Assembly: GCA_021234155.1 (NCBI GenBank)
Contig: JAJEKV010000005.1
Location: 21,438,089-21,502,088, forward strand
DNA length: 64,000 bases
From: Isoetes taiwanensis
Lineage: Eukaryota; Streptophyta; Lycopodiopsida; Isoetales; Isoetaceae
Direction: 5' to 3'
Under the pieces are notes generated by a model. That model was not told the DNA's origin, did not search any database, and saw nothing but the letters and a program-made list of their open reading frames with translations. Below are positions 10,730 to 22,294 of the stretch, piece after piece. A program made the translations under genes and the position numbers. Every line of letters starts with the position of its first letter. Position 1 is the first letter of the stretch.

Positions 10730-13700
10730 TCATAAAAATAGTCTAGCCTCCATATTTCGACCGTCATCTCTCTTCTTGGCCCTCAAATATCTTGGCGGGA
10801 GCTTGGCCTTACACCTAATTACAAACCACCAAGTATCTTGCAAAGGATCCGAATGAAGGTGACCTACAAAACCTCTATTACATTAGCTCATTTAGTATTC
10901 GCATATATAAAATTTATCAAATCTAAGTAAACATACTTGTTCACATTGCTCAACCCTCAGCATGCCTTGATCACCACGCGATATCGACGAAGTCGAATCT
11001 AGTGAATACAAACCACTATGATCTTTGCGTGTATCGTGGCATGAGCACCGATACATACAAGATCAAACCATTCTACATCAAACAACATTGCTTTGAATAC
11101 GCGCTCACCGACATCGACCTCAATGATAGTCTTAATAGTTCCAATCCATTCCAACATTGCTTCGATTTGGATTTAGGTCTGCACTACCACCCGCAAACCA
11201 TATTAAACTTTGGCCGATATGCCACAATCATAAGTGCGTTTTCCTTCATCCGTGCTTTTCCTCACTGGAAGTGAGCACCAGAAGACCACATTGATGCATA
11301 TGAATTATACTATAAAGAAAGAAAACAAAGCGTTCAAAATAACAAAGGAAAATGATAACTATATATAAAGTTGCACTTACACAAGCAGACACGCCTTTAG
11401 TATATGCCAATTCTTCACTAGAAACATGTTCGTCGCCGGCTTCCCTTGTCGCCTCTAGTTGTTGGGACAACCAAATTTTGTTTATATCACTTGGCATAGC
11501 CCTCGTAGATCGACCGGAAATGGTTGTTTCGCGATACTTTTGTCGATAGCGCCTTCTTCTCATCATCTCTTTTGTTTTGCTTCATCGTGCCTTTTATCCA
11601 TTTCTCCATGTGAGTGGAGTTGTAGATGAGAAACTTATTGACTTTCGCTTGTTCCTCTATTGTGAAAAATTTGCTTTGCGGTCTTCCTTCCGGAACTTCT
11701 CCAATTATAGTCGGGTTGTCTTCATCGGTCCATAATCGTGGAGCATTGGGGTGTAGATCGGCTAAGAACTCGGTGACATAGAATAATGACTCTCGGGCTA
11801 ACCAACCTTCGGCCATGCATCCCTCGGGCCTTGCCTTCTGGCGCACAAAGTCCTTGAGGACCTTTAAAAATCGTTCTATGAAAAACATCCACCTAGGATT
11901 GGTTGTGCCTCAAAGAAGCTCCACTTCGTCCACTAAGTGAACTAATAGGTGAGTTTGTATGTCTAAGAAACTTCGTTGGGGAATTCTTTCTCGAGCATAC
12001 AACATGCTTCAACCACCTTTAGTTCGCATGTTCTGCAATTTCTATTGTTGGAATCTCTTTTTTTTAATCCATCTACATGTCAATAGGAAAGAAAAAACAA
12101 ATTGTGAGAGTTCAAAATCAAGTCAAATAAAGTGATTTCAAAATGCATGCGAACCTAGAAAACTCGATAGGAGACATATTGCGTAGTGGACCGTCGTGAG
12201 CGACCTCTTAGAACAATAGGCATAACAAAGCGCACATGTCGGATGCAATTATGTTGCGTTGGGTAATTGTAATACAATGTAATGATAATGAACGGCATAC
12301 CAGCAACATCTATGCCAATCTTTATAGGATTTCAACCTCGAGCGAACTCCCCTTTTCTAAGCTCGAAAAAAAAGATTCCTTCTTCTACATTTAGCCATGC
12401 TTTGCATATGGTCCACGCCCCGCCCTGACGCGCCTCCAAATGGACGCATCTAAACATTTTTGAAGATATGCATAGGATCAAGAAGATGATGGATCTTCAA
12501 TTACTGTCCAATATGGTAGAAGGAAGAAGGATGATTTCCACTTCATTCCCCTGACTTGTTTGTCCTTCTCATGACTTTTTTTTTCTTTGTTTGCGGCATC
12601 CCATTGGTTACCCCAATCTTTCATTGTCAACCTTTTGGGAGGTTCTTCATTGCAATGTTTGTCTCTTGGGCCTACATATCGAAGTTTTCCATTTTCAAGT
12701 GGTAGGAATCTCCTCAAGTTTGCATAGACATTCTTGTGCAATGCCGCTTGACCGGGCGTGAATTCAATTGTTCAAATCCACACAAGTGGCATGCAGCATA
12801 TCCGCACACTTGGAGTCCTGAGATTTCATACAAAACCGGCCAATCACTCGTTGTCCACATCAGGATTGCTCTCAAGGTAAATCTTTGTTCCAAGATGGAG
12901 TTCTCTTGAGACATCATAAACTTCAATACCTACACTCCACGGTACCAAAAGTTCATCAATAACTATTTTGAGGTATGGATCTAGTGTATCTGGCTTTTAG
13001 GTCCTTGGTACTAGTAAGACAACCATTAAATGGCTAGTCTTCATTAGCAACCATGGGGGTAGATTGTAGTTGATTAACACCACCGCCACGTTGACCATAC
13101 CAGGATCGGCGTCCATAAGGATTAACGCCATCCGTTGCGAGACCTAATCTGAGATTTCGTGGCTCACTTCCAAATTCTGGCCATGTTTCATCAATATGCT
13201 TCCATTGCTTGCAGTCACTAACCACACGAAGCATATTGTCACTTGACGCGATTAGCAAAGACACCAACCCATGAGCCCGAAGCTAGAGACTCACATCGAA
13301 ACAATAGCTTTATGCGCGGGATCAATGGAAAGTAGCGAACCACCTTTATCGAGACGGTCTTTCCCTTGGCGTCTGAATTGTACCTAGCAGCACCACATTT
13401 AGGGCACGTTTTTGTGTCCTTGTAGATGTCATTTGGATAATATACCATGTCATCATTTGGACAAGCATGAATCCTATGGTATCCCAAACCACTACTTGCC
13501 AATATGTTTTTTATTTCATCGCGGCTCCTAGGTATAGTGTTCCCTTGTGGAAGTATTTTCTCTTGTAATAACCTGCATGAAGTCTTTGTTTACGGATACA
13601 TTCATTCAATCACGAATTCAATTAACTTGGTGATTTCAAGTGTACTTACTGTAACAAAGCCGTAACGCTGGCGTTGCTCCATTTGAATTTGGCTTGAAGG

Positions 13701-13985
13701 TTTAATATCAATAAAGATGTTGCCAATCTAGATACTGTTGCCCCTACATATAATACTTTGTGCGCCTCCTCCAATAAATCTTCATGACCGTCAACCGGAG
13801 TATTTGCTTCTTCGTCGAGGTCGTTGTCGAAGATCGGGTCGAACGCATCTAACATGTCGGCCATGGGTTCCTCAACCTCCATGTGGCCGACGTCGTCTTC
13901 ATCGTTGTGCTCGTCGTCTTCATCGTTGTGCTCGTCCTCTTCGATGTTGTACTCTTCATCATATGTTGTGCCGATGTTTGTACCA
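10730..13985 (-). pseudogene. CACTA (En/Spm) TNP2-type transposase, copy 1
   Basis: Catalyses cut-and-paste movement of CACTA elements. Blocks from N to C terminus: an acidic leader at 13.99-13.65 kb; GLGYHRIHACPNDDMVYYPN with a CxxC pair (13.4 kb); the core WPEF..EPRNLRLGLATDGVNPYG (13.1 kb); SQENSILEQRFTLRAILMWT (12.9 kb); FFLLPYWTVIEDP (12.5 kb); the DUF4218-type RFLKVLKDFVRQKARPEG (11.87 kb); and the DUF4216-type VFKAMLFDVEWFDL (11.1 kb). The C-terminus runs to a TGA at 10,730-10,732. The order and spacing match plant TNP2 proteins and copy 2. Frames change between blocks, so introns plus frameshifts are present. The SET-like gene lies upstream on the same strand. Confidence 0.85.
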
Positions 13986-14307
13986 TATTACTCGATGTAT
14001 TCTATTTCTGCTAGCCGCAATGACTCTTGATGTCGCCAATTACGTACGCTTGGATGTGGTCTCATATCCACTCGCCCAGCCTGATTGCCAGATACAAAAA
14101 AAATATATGTTACATGCATTGAGAGCGTGGCTTGGTCAGTTCTTAAACATGTTGTAATATAAGAAATATAAATTTCCACGTCTTAAGCAAGCCACTTATT
14201 GATGATAATAATCATATAATTTCATTCCACAAAATAATAATTAAATACATGGTAAGACTCCCACAAAGGACAACACAACTTATATTAATTATAATTCGAG
14301 TACATCA

Positions 14308-15620
14308 TCAAAAGACCTCTGGTATTGGTCTACCGTATTCATACTGAATGAACAATTCATCACCAACACGAAGACTCTTTATAGCATCTACCATAATATA
14401 TCTCCCTTCAATTTTCCGCCTAAAGAAATCTTCTTGGTCCTTTTTTGCCTCGACGAAATCACAATTGGTAGCTTCTGGATTCTCGATAGAGCTGTTAATA
14501 AAAGCAGCAAGGTTTCCATGTAATTGCGGACGACCATCAATGTATTTCAAATCTTTGCTGTTATCGGGTCTGGCTATTCTTCGTGCATTAGAATTTAGGC
14601 CATAGATGAGCATGCGCCACTGGTGCTTACTCAATTTATGCCAAGCCTCCGAGTTGTATTCAGGACCTACATATGGCATCAAAGGAACACTTTCGTGCCA
14701 TCTTTGACTTTTATATTTGTCATAATATATAATCCCGACCAAAGACCGGGGACCCCACTAGTTTTAATCAAGTACCGCCACCCCAATATGTAAATGGCTC
14801 CCCATAAATAATTGGCTTACCTCTAGGCCATATACCGAATTTTTTACGATCACTGTCTGTAAAAGGCTTTAGCAAATGGACTAGTTCCTGTGGAATGCTA
14901 TTTTCTTCCACAGGATCTAGTACATTCCAATTGTGGTGAACGTTGTTATTTCCTAGAATCATGGCTACGGCCATCGCACGCCGAGTTCTATCACGTAATG
15001 GGATACTCTTTGCAGTGGTTGATGGCTTTCTTTTGCGGGTTCTCTATGAAAGCATTTATGGTGTCAATATCATCCGCTTCCAAGGACAACATGGCCCCAA
15101 AATCTACATATTGCTTCGAGCTCACTTCATTCTCAGTTTCTTCCTAAGAAAATGCAAGTAAAATAAGTTGAGATGTCGATTCAAGTACGTGAGTAGTTGA
15201 GCGCACCTCGTTGGAATATCCGACATGTGCATCCCGAGCAAAGTGGATTTATCGACCATTCACCGTATTTATCAACGTGATCGATGATAGTCTTTCTCAT
15301 CCGTTTTATTTGTCCTTTGCACATCGCGCAATTGCAATAAAGCCGCTCTGTCAAGTACAACTGAAAAAAAGTTTATTAGGATACAAAGTTGGCAATCATT
15401 GAAAACATGTTTCTAGTACATACGTCGGCGGCATTCATTTCGTGCATGCCACTAAGGTCGGGGAAGACTTCGGACCGGACCGGGTCTAAGTGGACTATTT
15501 GTGGCAATTGTTGGAGTAACATCTTTGCTACCGATCGCCATTTAACAATCTTGGCGGCTTTTTGTTGCATTTTACGCTCATGGTCGGCCGACGTTTGTCC
15601 ATGTTGTTTACTACAAGCAA
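14308..15620 (-). CDS. SET-like domain protein encoded next to the transposase, copy 1
   Basis: The last exon (14,308-14,742) is open for 144 codons and looks like the C-terminal half of a SET lysine-methyltransferase domain. HGNLAAFINSSIENPEATNC resembles the SET motif GN(I/L)A.FIN-S..PNC. VDAIKSLRVGDELFIQYEYG resembles the closing I...I..G(D/E)EL..(D/Q)Y motif. Upstream blocks are FGIWPRGKPIIYGEPFTYWG (14.8 kb), VDFGAMLSLEADDIDTINAF (15.1 kb), a Cys-containing block with CNCAMCKGQ (15.3 kb) and a basic block (15.38-15.57 kb). Copy 2 at 46.93-47.97 kb keeps all but the last of these. Exon joins are not resolved, and the two ends could belong to separate genes. The catalytic cofactor-binding motif at the start of SET is not clear, so activity is unproven. 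Confidence 0.5.
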
Positions 15621-15667
15621 AAAATGTTAATAAAACTAATTTAATGTATTAATGTGACTTTAGATCT

Positions 15668-16090
15668 ATTTGATTGAGGGCCCCTGAACTCGATACATCT
15701 AGTCCTCTCCATTCAGGATGGAGCCGACCAGTACCTTGATCACGCAACCCTAAACCCATATTGTAATGTTTAGCAACCACTAATTGTGGGGCCTGAACCC
15801 GATACACCTAGTCCTCTCCATTCGAGATGGAGCCAACCAAGACCCTTGATCATGCTACCCTTCATACAATTTGTAATATTTATAGACAATATGATTGAGG
15901 TAGGTCTGAACCCGACACACGTAGTCCTCTCCATTCGAGATGGAGCTCCACCAGTACCTTGATCAAGTTACCCCCACACTTTTGAAAATTTATAGACAAT
16001 ATGATTGAGGTAGGCCTGAACCCGATACTATAGTCCTCTCCATTCGGGATGGAGCTGACCAGTATCTGGATCAACCTACCCCACACTTTT
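15668..16090 (-). repeat. Cloverleaf-like repeat array, four copies
   Basis: Four units of about 75 bp are spaced about 110 bp apart (starting near 15,680, 15,790, 15,897 and 16,007). Each has a central hairpin (CTCCAT ... ATGGAG) and, in the better copies, pairing ends such as GGTAGG ... CCTACC. Read on the minus strand, each unit ends in a sequence close to the pol III B box GGTTCRANNCC, for example GGGTTCAGGCCC. The array sits directly 5' of the SET-like/TNP2 gene pair. Confidence 0.8.
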
Positions 16091-16287
16091 GTAAAACATT
16101 TTTTAAAGAACTTTTTGCTTTAATCAATATCTATGAGGAATTAATGGTATGAACATGATAAACTTAGTGTTAATGCAAGATCTTACCTTATGAAGAGAGA
16201 AACACGCCCACGGCGCCAAGAACTCTCAAGAGGTCGACTACAACAACAATGAAATGAAGATAAATACCCTCTGGGTTCCCGCCAAAA

Positions 16288-16757
16288 CAATCGTCCGATC
16301 ATCGACGCTAACGCCGATGATCGACGCTCAACACCACGTAGGCATGCCTAGCGGGCGACCACGCCTGCAATTAATAACCACACATGCAATGTCATTCTCG
16401 ACACAACGCCGATGATCGACGTTCCACGCCACGCCCAGCCGCCCACGCCGGCACCGGGGACCACGTAGGCATCGCCCGTGCCACGCATGCCATGTCATCA
16501 TCGAATAACAACGCCGATGATCGACGCGTTTACGCCACGCCGCGACACCACGCGTGCCGCCGGGCGACCGGTAGGCATGCCACGAGGCCAAAGGCTTACA
16601 CGCCACTCCAACCGAGCATCGATGATCGACGCAATAGTCACCGGTCGACGTTTGACCGGTCAACGTAGGGCGATCGGCGTTGACCGGCCGATTATCGACC
16701 CGCTTAGGTCGACAATCGATGGAGAAATGTCGACATCGGCGTTGATCCCTTGTAGTG
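16288..16757 (-). mobile_element. CACTA right terminus with subterminal repeats, copy 1
   Basis: The motif CGATGATCGACG and close variants recur through this block, which ends in a terminal sequence. Read inward on the minus strand it is CACTACAAGGGATCAACGCC, a textbook CACTA terminal start. The bases just outside are CCG. It is most likely the 5' end of the element whose TNP2 lies at 10.7-14.0 kb. No matching left end was found near 10.5-10.7 kb. Confidence 0.7.
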
Positions 16758-17686
16758 CCGCAGGCACCTCCACGAGCATTCCACACCCTTCAGGTTGCCC
16801 CCAAGGCTTACAGTCGGCGTGAAGAAGCGCCGCTAGTTAATCCCCTAAGGTGGACCACCTACCAAGATGATGTAATCAGTGGACAAAGAAGACCACCATG
16901 GTCTCTGCGTCCCATGTAAAATACATTGTACCGCTTCAATTTATTAATAAAAATTCTTTTTCAACTAGATCTTTGGTTTCAAACTTTAATGAATTTCCTT
17001 TGTTTCGCTTGCATTGTTCTTGTTCTCGACTCGCTAACTGAGAGAAAACCGCAACAAAGCTTGAATCAAGAGTTTTATTCAAAAATTCGAATTAAGGATA
17101 GTTTTCGGGTCGGGGTGCTCCTTTTTGTGTAAATTAACAGGGTTCCGGAAAAAAGTGGGAATGGAATGAGTCCCACTTTAATTAAATACGACTTATAGCA
17201 TATGTGCATATCTCTTGAATGTGACTTCCTAATCATTTCTGTGTAAATACCGGTAAATTCCGGATAAGTTAGTCAAGCGGTAATGCCATAGATAAGCGTC
17301 ATGGTAGTTCAAGCTCCCTGTTATATTTGCTGTAGTTCAAGCTTCCTATTATATTTGGTAGTTTAGACTCATTTTTATTGTACTGTTAAGAGACAAATGA
17401 AGGGAAACTCAAAAGGACATAATAGAATTATTGAATGCGAGGACTGCTTACGCCATCCGTGAAAATGTCCTCTGGGGCTAACTCCTTAAAATAATATAAT
17501 CTGACCTATTCTTCCAAATCAAGAAACATCGCTATGCATTCCCAAATATAATGGAGTTTTTAACTCTTTTATTGCAAAGGATTCTTCTATGCAAACTTAA
17601 CTATGGGCGCGCGCAATTAAGAGCTTTCTTTGCCATTAAAATTCATATTTTGCAAACCAATTTGTTTCCTTTACCTGATAGATATA
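16758..17686. other. Flank of the CACTA end; no gene seen
   Basis: Unique-looking AT-rich sequence outside the CACTA terminus, repeated at 18,965-19,893 by the tandem duplication. Short open frames are not supported by any family similarity. Confidence 0.4.
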
Positions 17687-17883
17687 AGTGGACCGCTGGG
17701 TCTAAGTGGACTATTTGTGGCAATTGTTGGAGTAACATCTTTGCGCCGATCGCCATTTAACAATCTTGCGGCTTTTTGTTGCATTTTACGTTCATGGTCG
17801 GCCTGACGTTTGTCCATGTTGTTTACTACAAGCAAAAAATGTTAATAAAACTAATTTAATGTATTAATGTGACTTTAGATCTA

Positions 17884-18305
17884 TTTGATTGAGGGCCCCT
17901 GAACTCGATACATCTAGTCCTCTCCATTCAGGATGGAGCCGACCAGTACCTTGATCACGCAACCCTAAACCCATATTGTAATGTTTAGCAACCACTAATT
18001 GTGGGGCCTGAACCCGATACACCTAGTCCTCTCCATTCGAGATGGAGCCAACCAGTACCTTGATCATGCTACCCTTCATACAATTTGTAATATTTATAGA
18101 CAATATGATTGAGGTAGGTCTGAACCCGATACACGTAGTCCTCTCCATTCGAGATGGAGCCGACCAGTACCTTGATCAAGTTACCCCACACTTTTTGAAA
18201 ATTTATAGACAATATGATTGAGGTAGGCCTGAACCCGATACTATAGTCCTCTCCATTCGGGATGGAGCTGACCATAGATTGGATCAACCTACCCCCACAC
18301 TTTTG
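17884..18305 (-). repeat. Cloverleaf-like repeat array, four copies (duplicate)
   Basis: Second copy of the four-unit array at 15,668-16,090, created by the tandem duplication. The hairpins and closing stems are preserved. Confidence 0.8.
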
Positions 18306-18501
18306 TAAAACATTTTTAAAGAACTTTTTGCTTTAATCAATATCTATGAGGAATTAATGGTATGAACATGATAAACTTAGTGTTAATGCAAGATCTTACC
18401 TTATGAAGAGAAAAACACATACCACGGCCAAGAACTCTCAAGAGGTCGACTACAACAACAATGAAATGAAGATAAATACCCTCTCGGGTTCCCGCCAAAA
18501 C

Positions 18502-18964
18502 AATCGTCGATCATCGACGTTAACGTCGATGATCGACGTTCAACACCACGTAGGCATGCCTAGCGGGCGACCACGTCGGCCTCGGCCAGACCACACATGC
18601 AATGTCATCTCGACACAACGTCGATGATCGACGTTCCACGCCACGCGCACAGCCACGCTGGCACTGGGGGACCACGTAGGCATCGCCCAGGCCACGCATG
18701 CCATGTCATCATCGACACAACGTCGATGATCGACGTTTTACGCCACGCGCACAGCCACGCGGCCGTCGGGCGACCAGGTAGGCATGCCACGAGGCCAAAG
18801 GCGACACGTCACTCCAACTGAGCATCGATGATCGACGTTAAATAGTCACTGGTCGACGTTTGACTGGTCAACGTAGACGATCGACGTTGACCGTCGATTA
18901 TCGACCCGTTTAGGTCGACAATCGATGGAGAAATGTCGATTATCGACGTTGATCCCTTGTAGTG
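18502..18964 (-). mobile_element. CACTA right terminus, duplicate copy
   Basis: Same block as 16,288-16,757, ending with CACTACAAGGGATCAACGTC when read inward on the minus strand. Here the subterminal motif is a more regular ACGTCGATGATCGACGTT, where copy 1 reads GCC or GCT. The differences are C/T changes and small indels. Confidence 0.7.
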
Positions 18965-19893
18965 CCAGAGGCACCTCCACGTGAGGCATTCCACACCCTT
19001 CAGGTTGCCCCCAAGGCTTACAGTCGGCGTGAAGAAGCGCCGCTAGTTAATCCCCTAAGGTGGACCACCTACCAAGATGATGTAACTGTAGTGACAGCAA
19101 GACCACCATGGTCTCTGCGTCCGATGTAAAATACATTGTACCTGTTCAATTTATTAATAAAAATTCTTTTTCAACTAGATCTTTGGTTTCAAACTTTAAT
19201 GAATTTCCTTTGTTTCAGTTGCATTGTTCTTGTTCTCGACTCGCTAACCAGAGAAAACTGCAACAAAGCTTGAATGCAGAGTTTTATTCAAAAATTCGAA
19301 TTAAGGATAGTTTTCGGGTCGGGGTGCTCCTTTTTGTGTAAATTAACAGGGTTCCGGAAAAAAGTGGGAATGGAATGAGTCCCACTTTAATTAAATACGA
19401 CTTATAGCATATGTGCATATCTCTTGAATGTGACTTCCTAATCATTTACAGGTAAATACCGGTAAATTCGGATAAGTTAGCTGCAGGTAATGCCATAGAT
19501 AAGCGTCATGGTAGTTCAAGCTCCCTGTTATATTTGCTGTAGTTCAAGCTTCCTATTATATTTGGTAGTTTAGACTCATTTTTATTGTACTGTTAAGAGA
19601 CAAATGAAGGGAAACTCAAAAGGACATAATAGAATTATTAAATGCGAGGACTGCTTACGCCATCCGTGAAAATGTCCTCTGGGGCTAACTCCTTAAAATA
19701 ATATAATCTGACCTATTCTTCCAAATCAAGAAACATCGCTATGCATTCCCAAATATAATGGAGTTTTTAACTCTTTCATTGCAAAGGATTCTTCTATGCA
19801 AACTTAACTATGGGCGCACGCAATTAAGAGCTTTCTTTGCCATTAAAATTCATATTTTGCAAACCAATTTGTTTCCTTTACCTGATAGATATA

Positions 19894-22290
19894 ATTGTTG
19901 GTCCGATAAAAGAACTCTCAATTTCCTTTCGATGGTAGTATAGACCATTCAGTAATGTTATGTTAGATGGTAGTGTAGACCATTCAGTAATGTTATGTTA
20001 ATTCCTGAGTCAAAATCAATTTATATCTTACAGGCAACATGAAGAAACAGATCTGCAACATGTAGCATATCTAGGACATAATTGGAAGAAACAGATCTGC
20101 AAATTGGTGTGGAGACCAAATATGGTTGAATGCCAACTATATTTTTTGTCCGGAAAATTGAAGATGCTTCATACAAAAAACAATATTTGGATATTTTTAG
20201 ATGAAGTATGCAAGCATGTCAAATTTGAACTTGCTCTCATTTTTGAAAAAAACTAGGAATGTAAACTTACAATAAGGTTATAAGTTTGGCACTCGATTTC
20301 CTCTCATTGTTAATCCATCTACCATCTGATGGATGGCAACCTAGTTCTACATTATTGTATATACCCTTTCATATTACCTTCATTGCAGAATGTAAGGCAT
20401 ATTTTCTTTTCTTAAGCGGCAGCGAAGGCTGCCGCGACAAATACCTGTATTTAATAAGTGTTTCACAGAGAGTGTTTTAGATGCTCATGGGTATGCACCT
20501 TAATCTCAAAATAGAAAGCTTTCAAAAATATTGCAAAGCGAGCAATTTGATCGAAATAGAATTGGAGTGTTACGGCTCTATTGCGGGCTTAGGGGAATGG
20601 CTCAGATTTCAGCTTGGAGAATGGCTCAAATTTTGGCTTGGGGGAACGACTCAGATTCAACAAGGTTTCACTAGGATAGGTACTATACAAGGTATAAGAA
20701 TTAATTAATACCTAAAGTTAGATAATTAATTGAATGTTATTCCTAAAAAGGTTGAACTGGCTGATAATGGGCCTCGCCCGTTACAAATGACCACAACCAA
20801 GAACTGCCCCGAATCTTACCCGGAAGATCCTGACGACCTTCAAAAAGGCCAATTTGCCTATTTCTAGCCCAATTCACTTATTCTATTCTAACTTGCCTTT
20901 CGTTTAGATATTTTCTGCAGTTAGAAGTTTCTTCCAGAAAAAGAAGATCGTTATTTAAAGGAGATATGGCATTGAAGGCATTCGATTCCTGAGATCAGTG
21001 CCACTGCCTAGCCCAAGCTGTTGCCTTGCCTTAATCTAGAACAAGTAAATTTCTAGTTTTTGTCAATTTCTATTCCTTGTTGTGCAGACAAGGTACAGAA
21101 TTCTTGTCAAGATCCAAGCCTGGTTGGGTGGATGAGCATCTCCTAAAGATATTATTTCTCTTACTTGAAATATGTATCTCATATGAATGAAACATTGTCT
21201 TGTCTTGTGGGAAAAGTGTTGTGTGTGCCTTGCCATACAATTGAGTTTAAATGGGTAGTACTTTATTCCCAGGATATAAATTGTATGTAATACGCAATAT
21301 TTCTTTAAGGTAGCAATTACTGTCTTGGACTCAAGTGCATTGAGCCAGAGGTTCTCATCTTCAATTCCTTTTCAAAGTTAATCCAGTTTGCTTTAAGATT
21401 GCAGCATGTGGCGATTGAGCATTGAAGTTAAGATAAGAGGTTAAATCGAAATTTCAGGACAACTTGGCCTATAACCATGTTGTCAAAACATAGAGTGAAT
21501 CAAAAGTTAGAGACATTGTCATAGCGAGCTTTAGTTATTTGTAATCGACCGTCTAATAGCATATGTCAATGAATTGAAGATGAATGCCAACTCTTCATAT
21601 TTGCCCACTGTTTTTGACTATATGAGCATGATATATCAACTTGATTACACCTAATCAGTTGCTATAAGTGCTCTTGTGGATGCTTCCAGTGATGGCACTA
21701 TTATCCTACATCCTAGAGGTTCTCGACAGGCGAGGTCAAATATGTCCTGCATCAATACATTGACATGTACAAAAGTATATATCAATTCGTCAGGGAGCTT
21801 ATTACTGCTAAGGTTTTTCCCTCAAAAACCCTTGCAGGCGCTTTAATCCAGGCAGTAATGGGTTTGTTGTGCTCTTTTCTGTATTGGATCCCATATGGTC
21901 TTTGTGGACGATAAAAGTCATTTCAATTCTTGGCTTGTTCAAAAACTTGTTGTGGAAAAATCAAGAACAAATAAATTCTTACATAATTTTTATCAATCAA
22001 TCTCTCATTGCCATAATAATATTCTAAAAACGACTTTTTGTTTGCTCGCACCAAACTTAACTTACAACATGGATTTTCTTATTTTGATTAATCACGTGCT
22101 TTTTGCAAGCTTAACTAATCCAAATGTCATTTCATATGAAGATAACATTGCATACATTATTATTTTATCCCCTAAGGGATTAAATCATTTTCCCTCCTTG
22201 TTTCCCTTTATTTCTTCCTTAGCGTGATGTCGGAAATTACAACTGGGCAAATACTGCGAAAATGCTCTTATAGATTTTTAGACCGGAAAA
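19894..22290. other. No recognised gene; two small tandem repeats
   Basis: A 35-bp direct repeat containing TAGACCATTCAGTAATGTTA occurs twice at about 19,931-20,001. A ~25-bp motif (GGCTTGGGGGAATGGCTCAG-like) occurs three times at about 20,586-20,660. Otherwise AT-rich sequence with no frame I can assign. Confidence 0.5.
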
Positions 22291-22294
22291 TGCA

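Larger units (their letters stand above)
15485..19893. repeat. 2.2 kb direct tandem duplication
   Basis: The segment from about 15,474 to 17,686 recurs at about 17,688-19,893 in the same orientation, offset by about 2,216 bp. It spans the 5' end of the SET-like gene, the four-copy cloverleaf array, the CACTA subterminal block with terminal repeat, and about 0.9 kb of flank. The copies are nearly identical, and their differences fall mostly at CAG, CTG and CCG sites. The junction reads GATATAAGTGGACCGCTGGG. Confidence 0.9.
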
